A stretch of DNA of 64,000 nt from Hydra vulgaris. Its lineage: Eukaryota; Cnidaria; Hydrozoa; Anthoathecata; Hydridae. Under the pieces are notes generated by a model that made no database searches, was not told the origin of the DNA, and was given only the letters and a program-made list of their open reading frames with translations. The position numbers and the translations under genes were made by a program. Every line of letters begins with the position of its first letter. The first letter of the stretch is position 1. Below are positions 22,604-35,563 of this stretch, in pieces. Where the stretch lies: assembly GCF_038396675.1 (NCBI RefSeq), contig NC_088920.1, forward strand, positions 65,442,501 through 65,506,500, in the 5' to 3' direction.

Positions 22604-23588
22604 TCTAGAAAAAAGCATAAACAAAATTTATTCTCAAAAATACATATAAAAAACTATATTTAAACAAAAAAAATGCAGCTTTTAAATTTAGCTTTAACTT
22701 TCTATTTCGATGGTATTAGTTTTATGATTTAAATTCATTATAGAGTTTTGCCATTTTTTACTTGTCAGGGAGGGCATTAAGAGCAACTTATTTTTAAATA
22801 ATAGTTTTATACTCTAATTGAACAAAAACATTAAAAATTAGAAGCAAGTATCTCAAATAAATCTTACTTTTGCTAGTAATACAAAATTTTTTATGTGTAA
22901 GCTAATTTTAAAGATAGATGTTTAAAATGTTTAAACTTTTATTAGACGGCTCAACTACTTCGCTATTTTTAACTAAAAAAATTTAGTTCTTTTTTTTTAT
23001 TACTTAAGTAGAATTGTGTAAATTTAAGAAAGTTACTTTACTTTACTTTCAAGAAAAATAAAAACAAACAACTTGATATATACTTTTTAATTAAAAACTT
23101 AAAAGCACTTGGTTCGGCAAAGTTTTTCATAAACTTTGAACAAGCCTAAAACCTGCCGTAAAAAACATCGATATTAAATATCAAATTAATAATGGTTATA
23201 AAATAGCTGTAAACCCTAGAATTGTTTTAAACTACACCCTAATTTAGTAAGTAAACCTCTATCATGTAAAAATAAGTAATTTCTCTTTTACATAACTGCA
23301 TTAAGTAATTTAGTTTAGACTATTCTAAAATTTATCCTATTGCCCCTCTGATCTTATTACCCCGATTGAGTGTAAGGTAGTAAAATTCTTTTATAAAAGA
23401 AATTTAAATTGTAAACTAAATTTAGTTTACGCTCACTCTTTTTGATAAGTTGATTACCCTGTTTAATCAGATTTTTTTTTTAATTGCTGTTCCTCCTCAT
23501 TTGTCCTAATACTACTTCGGGATCTTTTTCTAATCTTTTATGCATTACTTGTTATTATTTAAAAAGTTATGAATTGCATTTATTTATC

Positions 23589-23684
<96 letters not shown>

Positions 23685-24689
23685 CAATAATAACACCTTA
23701 ATAAATAAAAAATATTATACTCACAAAAGATATTTACTATGTTGATTTTTGATGTTTTATATTTAGTTAGAAACAGTTTTTTCTTTTTCCACGAATTTTT
23801 ATTTAATAAAAAGGTACACTTTCAAAAATGTTAAAACTCACTGTGTTACCAGCATTAATTGATTAAAACGTAGACTGCAAAAATATAGCCATGCAAATAC
23901 ATTTTTACTTGTGAAAATATGCCTTGAAAATGCCTTGAAAATGCCTTGTGAAAATATGCCTTGGAGGAAAATCATCAAAAAAAAGTTTGCTGAGATTAAA
24001 AGTAACCATTTTAAAACATTAAATCCTTTGTCTGCTTTGTGACGCATAGTGTGCCGCCAGAAGCTTGAAATGTTTTTGAACATTTCTTGCATTGACCAGC
24101 ACTTCCATCTTGTGCCCGTATAAGATAATTTTATGGTGAATTTTTATCCATGATTGAAAAGCATAAACACATAAATACAAAAAAAGATTAGGTAAAAAGA
24201 AAAGAAAACATGATAACTTTAGAAGTATTGATTAACATCATGTTGAATTAAGTTAATGTAATTAACGATGTTTTGATTATTTACTAATAAAAAGAGATCA
24301 ATGTTGTTATGTATAAATTTATTTAACTAGACTTATTCTAAATACAACACTTAATTAAGTAATTTTCCAGTTCCTAAAATATTCTTCTCTTGTATCTCTT
24401 TCTCGAATCTCTTTCATGCTTTAAACGCAATGGCATTTAAGAGCATTCGCACAAGAACTCCTTCGAGCAAATTGTTCAAATAGAATTACTTTTGTATCAA
24501 TCATTAATAATATCCAGAAGGAATTTAATCAATCATTAATCATGTCCAGAGGGAATTTAACCAATCATTAATCATGTCCCTACGTAATCATAATAAGCTT
24601 CAACAATGTAAAAATCTTTTAACCATTTATTATACTTTCCTTTCAGTTTAAATTACACATATTTATTTGATTTACCCGTTTTTATTTGG
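22604..24689. other. intergenic, no supported gene
   Basis: AT-rich; contains a (TA)n tract at 23592-23683 and small repeated phrases such as AATGCCTTG (23925-23960) and ATCATTAATCATGTCC (24520-24580). No gene recognised. Confidence 0.4.
23592..23683. repeat. (TA)n microsatellite
   Basis: Uninterrupted TA run. Confidence 0.98.
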
Positions 24690-25640
24690 TTAACCTGTTT
24701 TGCAATGCCTAATATTTATCATCAAATATTATAAATTTAATTCTATTTGCAGATGAATCCAATCTTTTTTTTTCACGCAACGGTATTAAAATACTTTTTA
24801 AACATTTTATTGAACAATTAGACAACGTTAATGAGTGGGTTACAGGCCCTTAGGAACAAAAGTTACATTGGGGGCGGGGGGGGGGTCAGGGTTCTGGATT
24901 AAGGGACCCCGAAATAGTTTTAAGGACCTTTTCTTTTTTTTTTGTTTAGTCATTTTTTCAGTCAATTTTTGTCAAAATTTCTCAGAATGCTGACAAAACT
25001 AAACTTATATTATTCCATAAACCAATCTTTTTTACCAAAAAAAGATTGGTTTATGTTAAAAGATTGGAAATTACCAAATCTTATTATAAACAAAATTATT
25101 ATTAAAAAAAAATCGTCAGCATTCTTTTTAGGCGTGGAATTTTTATATCAACAGTCTAGAAAAAAAAAATAAAAAACTATTCGAATGATTTATAGAGTTA
25201 AACCATTTCTTAATTTTAAGTTACTAAAGAGTTTATACTTTGCTTTTATTCATAGTTTTTTAATATACTATAACATCGCTTGGGCAAGTATCGATCATAC
25301 AAAACTAAAATAGCAATACAGTAAGCAAAAACATGCATGACAAATTTAATATGGAGCAAAGAGAGTAGAACCTTGCTAACCTCTCCTGTGTTTACTTTGT
25401 GCATTAAATATTTATAAAATCAATTTACATTATCTTTATGTATAGAATAAAGCTAGAAATGCCGCCAAAATTCTATTTTAGTGAGGTCTATCATAAATAC
25501 ACAACAAGATTCATAGAGAACATCTTTGTTGTTCCAAATTATAACTTGCAATTAAGCTCATACTTAATTAAGTACCGTTGACCAAATATAATAAATAAAA
25601 TAAAATTGATAAAATTAAACTCAAATGAAAAATTAAGATA
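24690..25640 (+). pseudogene. non-LTR reverse transcriptase fragment (CR1/jockey-like)
   Basis: Plus-strand reading starts at the RT catalytic box in LILFADESNLFFSRNGIK (FADE for the usual FADD), then FIEQLDNVNEWVT. After a small foreign piece (about 24844-24930, with a G run) the text resumes: TKLNLYYSINQSF, MIYRVKPFLNFKLLKSLYFA, FIHSFLIYYNIAWASIDHTK, KINLHYLYV. These are the usual C-terminal blocks of CR1/jockey-like RTs. The 5' half is missing and several frames are used. Confidence 0.82.
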
Positions 25641-25687
25641 AATTAAAAAAAACTTAAAAATATATTTTTATCATAATCCATGTAGCA

Positions 25688-26699
<1,012 letters not shown>

Positions 26700-26895
26700 G
26701 CACAAGCACGTAGTAAAACTTGCTTTTGGCCTTTAAAAACAGTTAAAAAAAAGGATTTCAAAAAGGCATCAAAAGTAAAATAAAAGTTGTACATAACTAT
26801 CTTAAAAAACCTGAAAATGAGAAAATATACAGAGATTATAAATTTGTAAACACTTAAAAATTATTGCTCTAGAATATTAGACTAATTTAAAAATA

Positions 26896-27799
26896 GGGGA
26901 AAGGCGCCTATGATGGCATAGCGCCTATGATGGCATACCGGTCATATTTCCATTAAAATTGGTTTTGGTAAAAAAATGATTAGACCTACATGACTATACT
27001 GACTTTACATTAGTTTTAGTGAAAAAAGGTCCCTTGTGCACAAATATTGTTTTTATAATCAACAAAAATCGATTTTGAGATGTGCTGTTGTAGTTTTATT
27101 TCCTTCATATATTTAAGATTGTGATTTTACTATTAACTGTGCAGAAATAAAATTTTCATGCATTTTATATTCAAGTTTTGTGCATTTAGTGGAATAGTTA
27201 CTTTAATTTTATCTTTTGAACAAAGCAGACACGGCTTGTTTTAATAAAATGATGACTTTTACCCATGATGGCATACTGACGAGTTGGGGGTGTTGAAATA
27301 TTGACGAGTTGGAAAAACCTTTTTTTTTTATAAGAAAAACTTATTTTTAAGTAAAGTTAAAAGAAAGCGGTGCTCCAATATTTTTTTTTTTGGTCCAAAA
27401 AATACGTAAAACGCAATATAACCTATGCGCATGCGCAAAATTTTACAATGCTGATGTGTAGCATGAAATGGTAAATTAGGATGGTTTCGAGTAATTTCTG
27501 GCTTTTCTGAGGGAAGACTCTAAGGTTAAATGAAATCATTAAGTTACCCTCGACCCTAACTAGCCCCATCCTCCCCTATGCCATCATAGGAGCAGTGGTT
27601 GCCTATGATGGCATACTTGTGCTTTTTTTTACCATAAGAATAACTTGTAAAAAAAATAAAACTGATGAAAACTCCCAGGGTAATTATTGTTCCAAATGTA
27701 ACAAGGAATGTATCCATATCAAAACTTTTATTATTGGTCTTCAGGATACTGAATAATGAAGCTTCAAAGTTAAGTATGCCATCATAGGCGCCTTTCCCC
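26896..27799. mobile_element. MITE A: TA-flanked, GGGG-ended, with reiterated CTATGATGGCATA motif
   Basis: Ends GGGGAAAGGCGCCTATGATG (26896) and its inverted copy ending at 27799 are flanked by TA on both sides (26894-26895, 27800-27801). The motif CTATGATGGCATA or a close variant occurs six times: 26904-26920 and 26921-26937 (direct), 27262-27276, 27577-27590 (inverted), 27601-27616 (direct) and in the right end 27775-27799 (inverted). There is no coding potential. It interrupts LINE text between TNLKI and NSKRT, which proves insertion. Family unknown; TA duplication and GGGG ends would suit a pogo- or mariner-type parent. Confidence 0.9.
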
Positions 27800-28690
27800 T
27801 AACTCTAAACGCACTAGACAAGTAATAAAAGAAATTACTGGCAATCAAAAAACGTACTCAGCTCCCCCTCCAGATGATTATAGTTGATAACAAATGTATT
27901 TATGAATCAAAAGCTATATCTGAGGAATTCAATAAATACTTTATTGAAATCGGCACTAAATTAGCTAATAAGGTTTCTTTTACCCCAGCTACCTTTATGA
28001 TTTGTTAGTACCAATGGATGATGGCAACTTTTAACATTAATAAAACCAAATAGATTTTTTTCCATTCTCTCTCTAAAAAACTCTATTTACACCAAAATTT
28101 GCCCAAAATATTTATTGATGAAGTCGAAATGAAAAGAGATTTTGTTACTAAATTTTTAGTAGTGGTTCTGCATATTGACTATATTTGCTTAAAAGTATCT
28201 AAAAGTAACGGAGTCGTATATAAATCCAGATCAGATTTAAAAAAAAAAAGCCTTAACCTAACTTTATTACTCATTTATTCACACCTGTATAAATTATGCC
28301 AATATAGCTTGGGGAAGCACCGAAAAAAGTAAGTTACAAAACCTTTATTGCCGCCCTTGCTGTTGCATGCAATCCGCTTGATTAATTTTGTAGATCGTTT
28401 TATTCATTTCAAATCATAATTTATGGGGACGAGAATAATTATTATTTACAAGCTCAATGCTTATAATATTTTATGCTTTATTTACACGTAAAAAAACGAT
28501 TTAACTTCATCTATCTTTATAAACTTTTCTTCTCTAAACCCAATTTATAAATGCTTACTTAGAAATAAAAATTTTGTTTACGAACCAATTTGCAGAACAA
28601 AATTTAACAAATTTTACATTACATTTCGAGCGCCATATTTTTGGAATAAAATTGTTATCCCTAATTTTAATATATCTAAAGCTTTTCCAA

Positions 28691-28879
28691 CCAGTGCCGT
28701 GGCTTGTGGGCTAGAGTCACCATCCCCCTCGCCCAAAATAAAAAAAAAACAACTAGCCATTAGGGCCCCAAAATCTTAAAAACTTTTCCACTAGGTATTA
28801 CCTAAAAAAAACTCCTTAAATTTAGGGATGATGGGGGGAGAGGGGGTTATTTGGGCGCGGGATGCCTAGCCAAGGCTCT
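28691..28879. mobile_element. 189-bp hAT-type MITE
   Basis: Related inverted ends (CCAGTGCCGTGGCTTGTGGG and, inverted, AAGAGCCTTGGCTAGGC) enclose GC-richer DNA. The 8-mer TTTTCCAA precedes it at 28683-28690 and follows at 28880-28887. LINE protein text continues across it, so it is an insertion. Confidence 0.7.
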
Positions 28880-28960
28880 TTTTCCAAACTTTAAAGATAA
28901 ATTTAAAAATTTTATTTTATTTACTCGATGTAGTAAAGGCAAATTATAAATTATACGAAC

Positions 28961-30959
28961 TCTTTTATTTGGAACTAGCGTGATTTTGTCGCGTATTATG
29001 TCCAAACAAGTGCTTTAAATGTTATAATTTTTTTATGCTTCAACTTTATAATGTTTAATAAAACTGTTTTAATTTTTATATACTTTTCAAAACTTTTTTA
29101 CTACCTTTAATTGTGAATCTAAAGAACACCATTTTTGAGTCTCTAGATTAATTCCGCTCAACAGCATTAACTTATTTTTAATTAAAATTTTTTGAAAAAG
29201 TGTCTTAATCTACTTGAGATCCTAGCTCTAATCTTTTCTAGTACATATTAATTAAATATAGTTGTCAAAACACAACATAACTAACAATTTTTACAAAAAA
29301 CATTAAAATTTCGTTCAAGAAAGAGCTCATAATTAAGAAAAATTGTCAATAAACAACCAGAACAGATCATATTATTAAACTGTTATGTTTATTTTGCCTA
29401 AAAAACGTATTTATTTAAAATCTCATTTAAATTTGGACAAGCAATCGTGATTTTATAAACTTTATTTTTAAAAAAAATCTTTAGTCTGGGTTTTTTCGCC
29501 ACAAGCATTTTTTTTTATATTACAGCTAAATTTATCCTTTTAATTTTTCTTCGTTTTTTCATAATTCACAGACCTGATTATCAAACGGAAAAATGTCATA
29601 GTCAGCAAAATATTACACAGAGGCTATAATATTTTTGAATTGCCTTAACTACACCGAGTATTAATGATATATTTAAATACTTTTTATAACAATCACGTAA
29701 TTGTTTTTTTAATTGTAAGACTGCTGTGTTATCTCTTTCCTATTATAAAGAGATGTCTTATTGTATTTACTTTGCATATATATTTATATACAATATATAT
29801 ATTTGCGCTTTTGTAAGTTCTGACGATAAGATCCAATCTTTTTATTTTATATAACATTAGCGGTTTGATTTATATTTCCAATTCATAAGATAATTTATTG
29901 TAATTTCTTATTTTAGTTTAAATCTTGATGTAAAAAAGTTTTAAAAATTGTAAAAGGTTCTGATGATAAAATCATTATGATCTTCTTTCATAAGCCTTGT
30001 TTGTTTGTTTTTGTAAACAACGACAAAAAAAACTATTTATGCTAGGGAAAGCGGCTACGTCATAGCGTACTTTATAAAAGGCCTATTCACTATAAACATA
30101 AACTGAGGCAACTTTTTTAAGAGTGACTTTCTGTAAGAATCAGACAGAGCTCAATAGTCTCTCTTCAAAATCGCTAATTTTTTTAATATGTTATTGCTAT
30201 TCATACTAGAAGCCTAATTCCAAAAAGTTTTAAATTAATATTAATTGGTTCTCTAGATATTAGATGTCAAAGTTTGACTAAACTTTTAGAAATATTAACC
30301 AAATGGTGTCGAAGACATTTTTGAACTCGAAAAAATGGTAAATACTTTAAAACAAGTATTCCATTTGATTATTGTTAATTGGCTAGTTCAGACCAAAAAT
30401 TAATAAAATTGGTATAGTAAATTTTTCTCTTTGTCTAAATATGATGATTCAAAATACGCGAAAAATAATTTTTTTGTCATATTTGATCTTCGTTTCCATT
30501 CGAAGCCGCGATTATCCCACAGTTTTTTATTGTTGTTATAAATCTTTATCTTGTTAAGTACCTACAAGTATAAAAACATCTATGGGGAAGAAAGGCTCAG
30601 CATCAAAATTAAACTCAAAAAAGAAATTTTAATCTTTTTACAAATTGATAGTGACATGATAATTGTTAAAGCCCTGGGTTCACTGTAAAATTCAATTTAA
30701 AGAAAACTGGTGTTGACCTTTATAAGGTATATGCAAGTTTTGATTGATCTTATAAATGTCAATACAAAGTATTGCAATAGTTCAGAAAAAATAACATATA
30801 AATAGTATAGATATTTTCTTGGTGCTTTTATATTTATTTATAAGCGCCTCCACGATTATTTTTCTCATTACAATCCTCTCTAAATTTTTTGTAATAAAAA
30901 TATGAGTCATCTTCGTCATTTCAAACAGTATAACTAGCTATGTAAATTAAACTGAAATT
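28961..30959. other. intergenic, no supported gene
   Basis: Two kilobases of AT-rich DNA without recognised coding text, RNA genes or terminal repeats. Confidence 0.4.
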
Positions 30960-33089
30960 AAATGAAAACTACATCTTTTGCAAGAGTATCCTGATGTAGT
31001 TGAACACCATATTTGTGTAATTACAAAAGTAGTTTTATTTTTATAATACCAACGTTCTCTAGTATTTTTTGTTCAGTGATAAAATATGTACCTTCTTATC
31101 CTTGTCTCAGTTTTCCAAATTGTTTTTCTAAAGGAACGGTTGTAAATGTTCCAAGGAAAATATATAGTAGTCTTGTAGACAAGAGGAACTTTGACAACTC
31201 CACAAGACCATTACAAGTATGACTTTTAGAAGTATCTTTAGTGAAGCTTTTAAAACGAACTTTTTGAAAAGAGCACATTTACTTTGCCATGTTTCCGAAT
31301 TCTAACAGCTTTTGAAGATTAAAATCATGAGAAGAAAAAATAGCAGCCTGATTTGTACTTTATGCAAATGTACATACGCATATGTACATCTGCATAAAGG
31401 CTAGGAACATTAAAAATTCTCCAAAATTCAATTATTATTGAAAAAAAAATTGTATCATTAACATCTTTTAATTCTGGGTGACATTTTAAAGCACAGACTG
31501 TTTCTTCGCGAAACACTTTCAGGCAAGTTAAAACTTCTTGTCTTTCAATTGGTTTTGGGAGCACAGCAACACCTGTAAATTTAGACATTATAATTATTTG
31601 ATTTGATTCTTATTTATGCAATGCTACTATGTGAGATAATTTTGGAATTTCTTTTTTCTCATTATTAACAAAAAACTCAAGTTTCTGTGACTTTTCAGTG
31701 ATTCAATTATTGGGAATATTTTTTAAAAGGTGCATAAAATGATACAGAAGATATATATATTATCTTTTGTTCGCCAAGGTACACCATTTGTCTCAAATTT
31801 TTTGAAAAAAGCTTGACTTATCCTGTTACCATCACAAAGTACAGAAATGGCCACATGCTGCTTTTATGGCAGAGAAAGAAAAGGTAGTTAGTTGAAAAAG
31901 AAAATTTAAATATCACGCACAAGAATCCTTTTACATAAAAATTTTTATCCACCAAACAAAGTCATAACCATAAAACTTTAAACATTATTGGCAAGAGCAT
32001 TTTTGTTGTTGACTGCTTTTCTAAAAACTGTTTCCCATGGTACTGCAACATAGTCTTAACATAAATTTTATCTAATAGAAGAATGCAGTTTTTATGCCTA
32101 ATGTCTGTGAAGTTTGAAAAAACCTTTTGTAGATAAATATCCTCATTGATTTTACTTTTGATTTCAGTCTTTTTAATGTTGTAATGCTTGGAAGTTCAAA
32201 ATTTTTTCGGAAACAATTATATGTAACACGTGACATTGCAAAGTACTCAAATGCTCTTATCATTGTTTTAACAGAGTACTTTTATCTGTAACAGGTTTAT
32301 CGCATATTCAAAAAAGTTGCTGCTCAATAATATTTTTTTTTACTGCTTATCTCATATGAATTTAAATATCTATTTGAAATGGTAACTCTGTTCTGCGAGA
32401 TTGTTTTTTATTAAATATAGACTCCAAAGTGAAAAGATTCATAATAAAAATTGTTATTCCTTTTTAGAACTAACAATGGTACACCTGTGTTATGTGGACC
32501 CTGTTTCGGTGGACAGGTATTTCAGACATCCCATTTAGTAAGTACATAAAAAAGTTTTATACGAAACGATTATTGTTGAAAACAATACCTTAGTCAAACC
32601 CTAACCCTGACCCTTAGGATTAGGCTCAGGGTTCGGCTTAGGGTATGCCTTTCAACAAAATAAGCTTCATTGTTGAATTCAGGGTAAGAGTATAGCTTTC
32701 AATAAATATTATGCGTAAAACGTGACTCATTTTTTACTTACTTATTAATTGGGGTGCCTGAAATACACGCCCGCCCTATTTTCTGCATGTGATCTTGAAG
32801 TTGTTCTGGGACAACCAGATGGTTTAGATATTAAACTTGGTTTTACACACTTTAACACAAATGTAAGATCACAAGGACTTTCTTTGTCATATTCTTATGT
32901 CGAAAAGTATCCAACAGACCAGTGCCTTTCACAAACAATGGTGTCTTTTTTATCTGGTATGTTGTTTCTTGGTAAAACAGTCAACCATTTTTTTCATTTG
33001 TCTGGTTTTCGAGGAAGACAAAAAGTTTTTTCTTTAGAACTTATATCGTTATTTCCGTTGTAATTCGTGACACAGCATTTACTACCCAT
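30960..33089 (-). pseudogene. P-element-type transposase with N-terminal THAP finger
   Basis: Minus strand, ATG at 33089: MGSKCCVTNYNG, then KTFCLPRKPDK, IPDKKDTIVCERHW. This is the C2CH THAP DNA-binding finger typical of P transposases and THAP9. After a noncoding gap (probable intron or decay, 32300-32750) come RAFEYFAMSRVTYNCFRK and TLKRLKSKVKSM. The catalytic N-part follows (ILLLDKIYVKTMLQYHGKQ; usual LLLDE, so E became K), then CHKSSMWPF, YLLYHFMHLLKNIPNN, LPKPIERQEVLTCLKVF, TIFFSIIIEFWRIFNVPSLY, and the tail TCNGLVELSKFLLSTRLLYI, LEKQFGKLRQG, GTYFITEQKILENVGIIK ending near 30960. Many stops and frameshifts show that it is dead. Confidence 0.85.
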
Positions 33090-33170
33090 GTTTATTACGA
33101 AGTAAATTAAAAAATTTGAAAATTGACTAAAAAATTTAGCACGCACTTCGACTTTATGTTACAGAATATT

Positions 33171-33199
33171 GGAAATACAAGCGTTCACCTTGTATTTCC
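33171..33199. repeat. short perfect hairpin
   Basis: GGAAATACAAG and its complement separated by 7 bases, about 80 bp upstream of the THAP start codon. Possibly part of the P-type element end. Confidence 0.6.
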
Positions 33200-33237
33200 A
33201 TGTTCATGACGCAACCCACACGGTGAACAAGTTTGTT

Positions 33238-33420
33238 GTAGGGGTTGTCCATAAATTATGTCACGTAATTTTTGACTGTTTTTGACTCGCTCCCCTCTCC
33301 CCGACCTCCTCCTCCCCCCTCATCACACCATCGTAACACTTTAGTTACAAGTCCCGTACGAGTCGTCACAAACCCACTAAGCCCATCCCCTTCAAGAGTG
33401 TGACGTATTAATTGACGAAC
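33238..33420. repeat. GGGGTTGTCCATAAATTATG-type repeat
   Basis: Begins AGGGGTTGTCCATAAATTAT, then GTCACG and a C-rich stretch with CCCTCTCCCC; it ends in GTGTGACG. The same start recurs at 33688 and, more distantly, at 38748. Such sequences are common dispersed repeat ends in invertebrate genomes. Confidence 0.55.
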
Positions 33421-33490
33421 AAATAAAAAAGCCTATGGTCTGCGTAAATTAAATGTTAAGTAATTTAATAAAAAATTTTCAATCAATATG

Positions 33491-33572
33491 GCTGTGATGG
33501 CCGAGTGGTTAAGGCGTTTGACTCGAAATCAAATGGGATATTCCCGCGTAGGTTCAAATCCTACTCACAGCG
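33491..33572 (+). tRNA. tRNA-Ser (anticodon CGA)
   Basis: An 82-nt class II tRNA gene. The acceptor stem GCTGTGA (33491-33497) pairs with TCACAGC (33565-33571), with G as discriminator at 33572. The D-arm region carries the A box TGGCCGAGTGG. The anticodon stem TTTGA/TCAAA (33517-33521 with 33529-33533) encloses the loop CTCGAAA with anticodon CGA at 33524-33526, which reads UCG serine codons. A long variable arm (GGGATATTCCC) is typical of serine tRNAs, and the T arm with GGTTCAAATCC at 33551-33561 is the B box. There is no intron and no encoded CCA. A TTTT terminator follows at 33582. It looks functional and is the only sure host gene in the window. Confidence 0.96.
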
Positions 33573-33581
33573 AATAGTGTC

Positions 33582-33585
33582 TTTT
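33582..33585 (+). terminator. RNA polymerase III terminator of tRNA-Ser
   Basis: TTTT ten bases after the tRNA end, the usual Pol III stop signal. Four Ts is the minimal form. Confidence 0.65.
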
Positions 33586-33687
33586 GGCTGTTATGTTTTC
33601 TGTATGTTAATTTTAATACTGAGATTTTAAAAGTTGCTTTTATTATTTACTAATATTAATTCATATAAAGCATCTGTTTTTATCTAA

Positions 33688-33725
33688 GGGGTCATCTATA
33701 AATTGCGTCACGAGAATTCACGTCG
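33688..33725. repeat. GGGGTCATCTATAAATTGCG-type repeat end
   Basis: Matches the start of the repeat at 33238 (GGGGT..TC.ATAAATT..GTCACG) downstream of the tRNA. Confidence 0.45.
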
Positions 33726-33835
33726 TCAAGTCTGAAAGTTTTTTTTTTTTTTTTTTACAACTTCAATATGTTTACACTACATTACGTAACAATTCTATCA
33801 CATAATATAATGCTAACTATCAAATATATAACTTA

Positions 33836-35142
33836 ACGGGTGATACGGAAGTTATCGGACAAAATAAAAACGTCAATAACTTATTTATAAATAAAAAAAC
33901 AAACTACTATTTTATTTTTTTTAAATAAAGCATTTATCTTTTAATAAAAATTTATTATTTTTTATATGAAAAAACACCACCATCTGCAATTGATCTCAAT
34001 TTGGCTCTGACGTCTTTCATATGCGACTGTAAAAAGTTTAAATCAATTTCTTGTAGTTTTAGTTTAATGCGATCAATCAAAACTTGCTCTGTTGAAGCTT
34101 GCCAATCTCCCTCGTAAACCTTCTGTGCCAAATGTCCCCAAAAGTTTTCAATTGGTCGTGCTTGAGGCACATTTGGGGGATTGGATTCTTTATCAACGTA
34201 ATAGACATATTGGTCCATCCAATTTAGAGAATCTTTAGAATAATGAGAACTTGCTAAATCTGGCCAAAATGAATAGTTAAAGTCTCCATGACACTTGTGA
34301 ATAAATGGAAGAAGTCGTTTTTCTAAACATTTGTTAATATAGATTGATGAATTGATCGCTACAGCCTTGGAAGTACGAAACAATGGCTCGGACATACCAC
34401 GGTCAGATATGGCTATCCACATTAATAATTTTTTTGGAAATTTCTCTTTTCCTATAAAACGAACACTTTCTGGGCATGTCTTTTTTTTGTTTGTGTAGTA
34501 TCCAGAATTTCCAGGCATGTTGTCCCCTGCAAAACAAAAGTACTTTTTGTCATCGATGACTAGAAGCGATTTTGTATTATAGAATTGGTTAACTTGTTTC
34601 CTGCTTCTTTTCTTTGCCTTTATTTGTTGTTCTATAGTGTATTTTGGAGTCTTTTCAAGTTTTCTATATTTAATATTCATTTTTTTAACTGACGACCAAT
34701 TGTGAATTGATTTACACCGAATTTAATACCTATTTTTCTCTGACTGACCCCTTTTCGATTGTTGACAAGTCTCGTTAATTCGGCTTTCTTTTCTCTAGTC
34801 CAGGATGTCGGACAACCAGGGTGCTTTCTATCAGAAAACGATTGAACAGTTTCAAGTCTTTTTAGGTTATCATTTATTGTACTTCGAGCAGATCCTTCTT
34901 TTTCAAAATGATTTACGATTTTTTTTATTTTTTATATTAGGTTTATTTACAAAAAACATTTTTAGTCGCTTTCATAAAGATTCTCGTTCAGCTGCATTTA
35001 ACCTCATTTCAAATAATTGTGTTTCAAATAATAAAGTTTATATTTTATAGAACGTTTATGCCTACGCATAAAACCACAAAAACTAATTATTATGCTCAAA
35101 TAGTGAAATTAGGATTTGTCCGATAACTTCCGCATCACCCGT
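33836..35142 (-). mobile_element. Tc1/mariner-type element, DD36E spacing, complete ends
   Basis: The ends are 28-bp inverted repeats with one mismatch (ACGGGTGATACGGAAGTTAT... at 33836, inverted copy ending at 35142). TA lies on both sides (33834-33835 and 35143-35144). The length of 1307 bp is normal for the superfamily. It carries one transposase gene on the minus strand. Confidence 0.93.
33955..35007 (-). pseudogene. Tc1/mariner-type transposase (DD36E), N-terminal damage
   Basis: Likely start ATG at 35007 (MRLNAAERESL), then an in-frame TGA, and KRLKMFFVNKPNIKNKKN. A slip in an A run near 34921 follows, then KIVNHFEKEGSARSTINDNL, with HTH text RKGVSQRKIGIKFGVNQFTI. From 34680 the frame is open for 241 codons to TAA at 33955. 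In that part the catalytic residues are D43 or D44 (VIDDKKYF), D141 (FWPDLASSHY) and E178 (PQARPIENFW), 36 residues between the last two. That spacing matches the DD36E (Incomer-like) group; the assignment rests on spacing alone. The catalytic half is intact; the stop and slip in the N-terminal part probably inactivate it. Confidence 0.88.
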
Positions 35143-35198
35143 TAATATAAGAATATAATATAAGAATCACCCGTTAATATAAGAATGTAATTTATCAA
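35135..35198. repeat. 32-bp tandem duplication over the right transposon end
   Basis: TCACCCGTTAATATAAGAAT occurs at 35135-35154 and again at 35167-35186. The first copy spans the last bases of the TIR, the TA and the flank. Confidence 0.85.
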
Positions 35199-35379
35199 GT
35201 TTAACAAATATATAACGTTAAATTAATAAATATAACGTTAAATTAATAAATGTTTCTTGTCAGAAAAACTAACAGTGTTTATTTTTTTTAAATAAAAACG
35301 AATGTTTCTTCAAATATGAACATGCTGTTGTAAAGGAGACTCGCTAATAAAGGTTATTTCTTTATTAAGTTTTAATTCT

Positions 35380-35425
35380 TTATTAAGTTTAATACCTTTA
35401 TTAAGGTAATAAACTTAATAAAGAA
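35380..35425. repeat. palindrome of TTTATTAAG units
   Basis: CTTTATTAAGTTTAATACC faces GGTAATAAACTTAATAAAG. An extra direct copy of TTCTTTATTAAGTTT lies just upstream. Confidence 0.75.
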
Positions 35426-35563
35426 AAAATTTAATAAGACTACTGCAGAAGGTGCTGCTGTGGAGGCAAAAAAATATGGCTAGATAAACTAAATAAGCGC
35501 AGCTTTATAGCATAGCATCTAATATAACATCATATAACAATAAACAAATATGTTATATGCAAA

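Larger units (their letters stand above)
26700..28960 (+). pseudogene. LINE (CR1/jockey-like) remnant interrupted by two MITEs
   Basis: The linker between endonuclease and RT is visible before and after an insertion: KIYRDYKFVNTLKI (to 26893), then NSKRTRQVIKEITGNQKT (from about 27802) and SEEFNKYFIEIGTKLANKV. Most of the RT palm is deleted. Text resumes at IDEVEMKRDFVTKFL (28100), HIDYICLKVSKSNGVVYKSR, and the C-terminal blocks LNAYNILCFIYT, NKFYITFRAPYFWNKIV, NISKAFPT. It continues after a second insertion as NFKDKFKNFILFTRCSKGK. Both inserted elements split otherwise contiguous protein text, which fixes their borders well. Confidence 0.82.

Noticed and set aside
20570-23380. GGGGTAAGGGGCAA-like phrases at both sides of the pogo-type pseudogene as possible TIRs
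   Set aside because: The match is short, the spacing is inconsistent and no TA duplication is visible.
32595-32650. Telomere-like AACCCTAACCCTGACCC text
   Set aside because: Only two or three degenerate units with mixed phase; chance or a minor repeat, not an interstitial telomere array.
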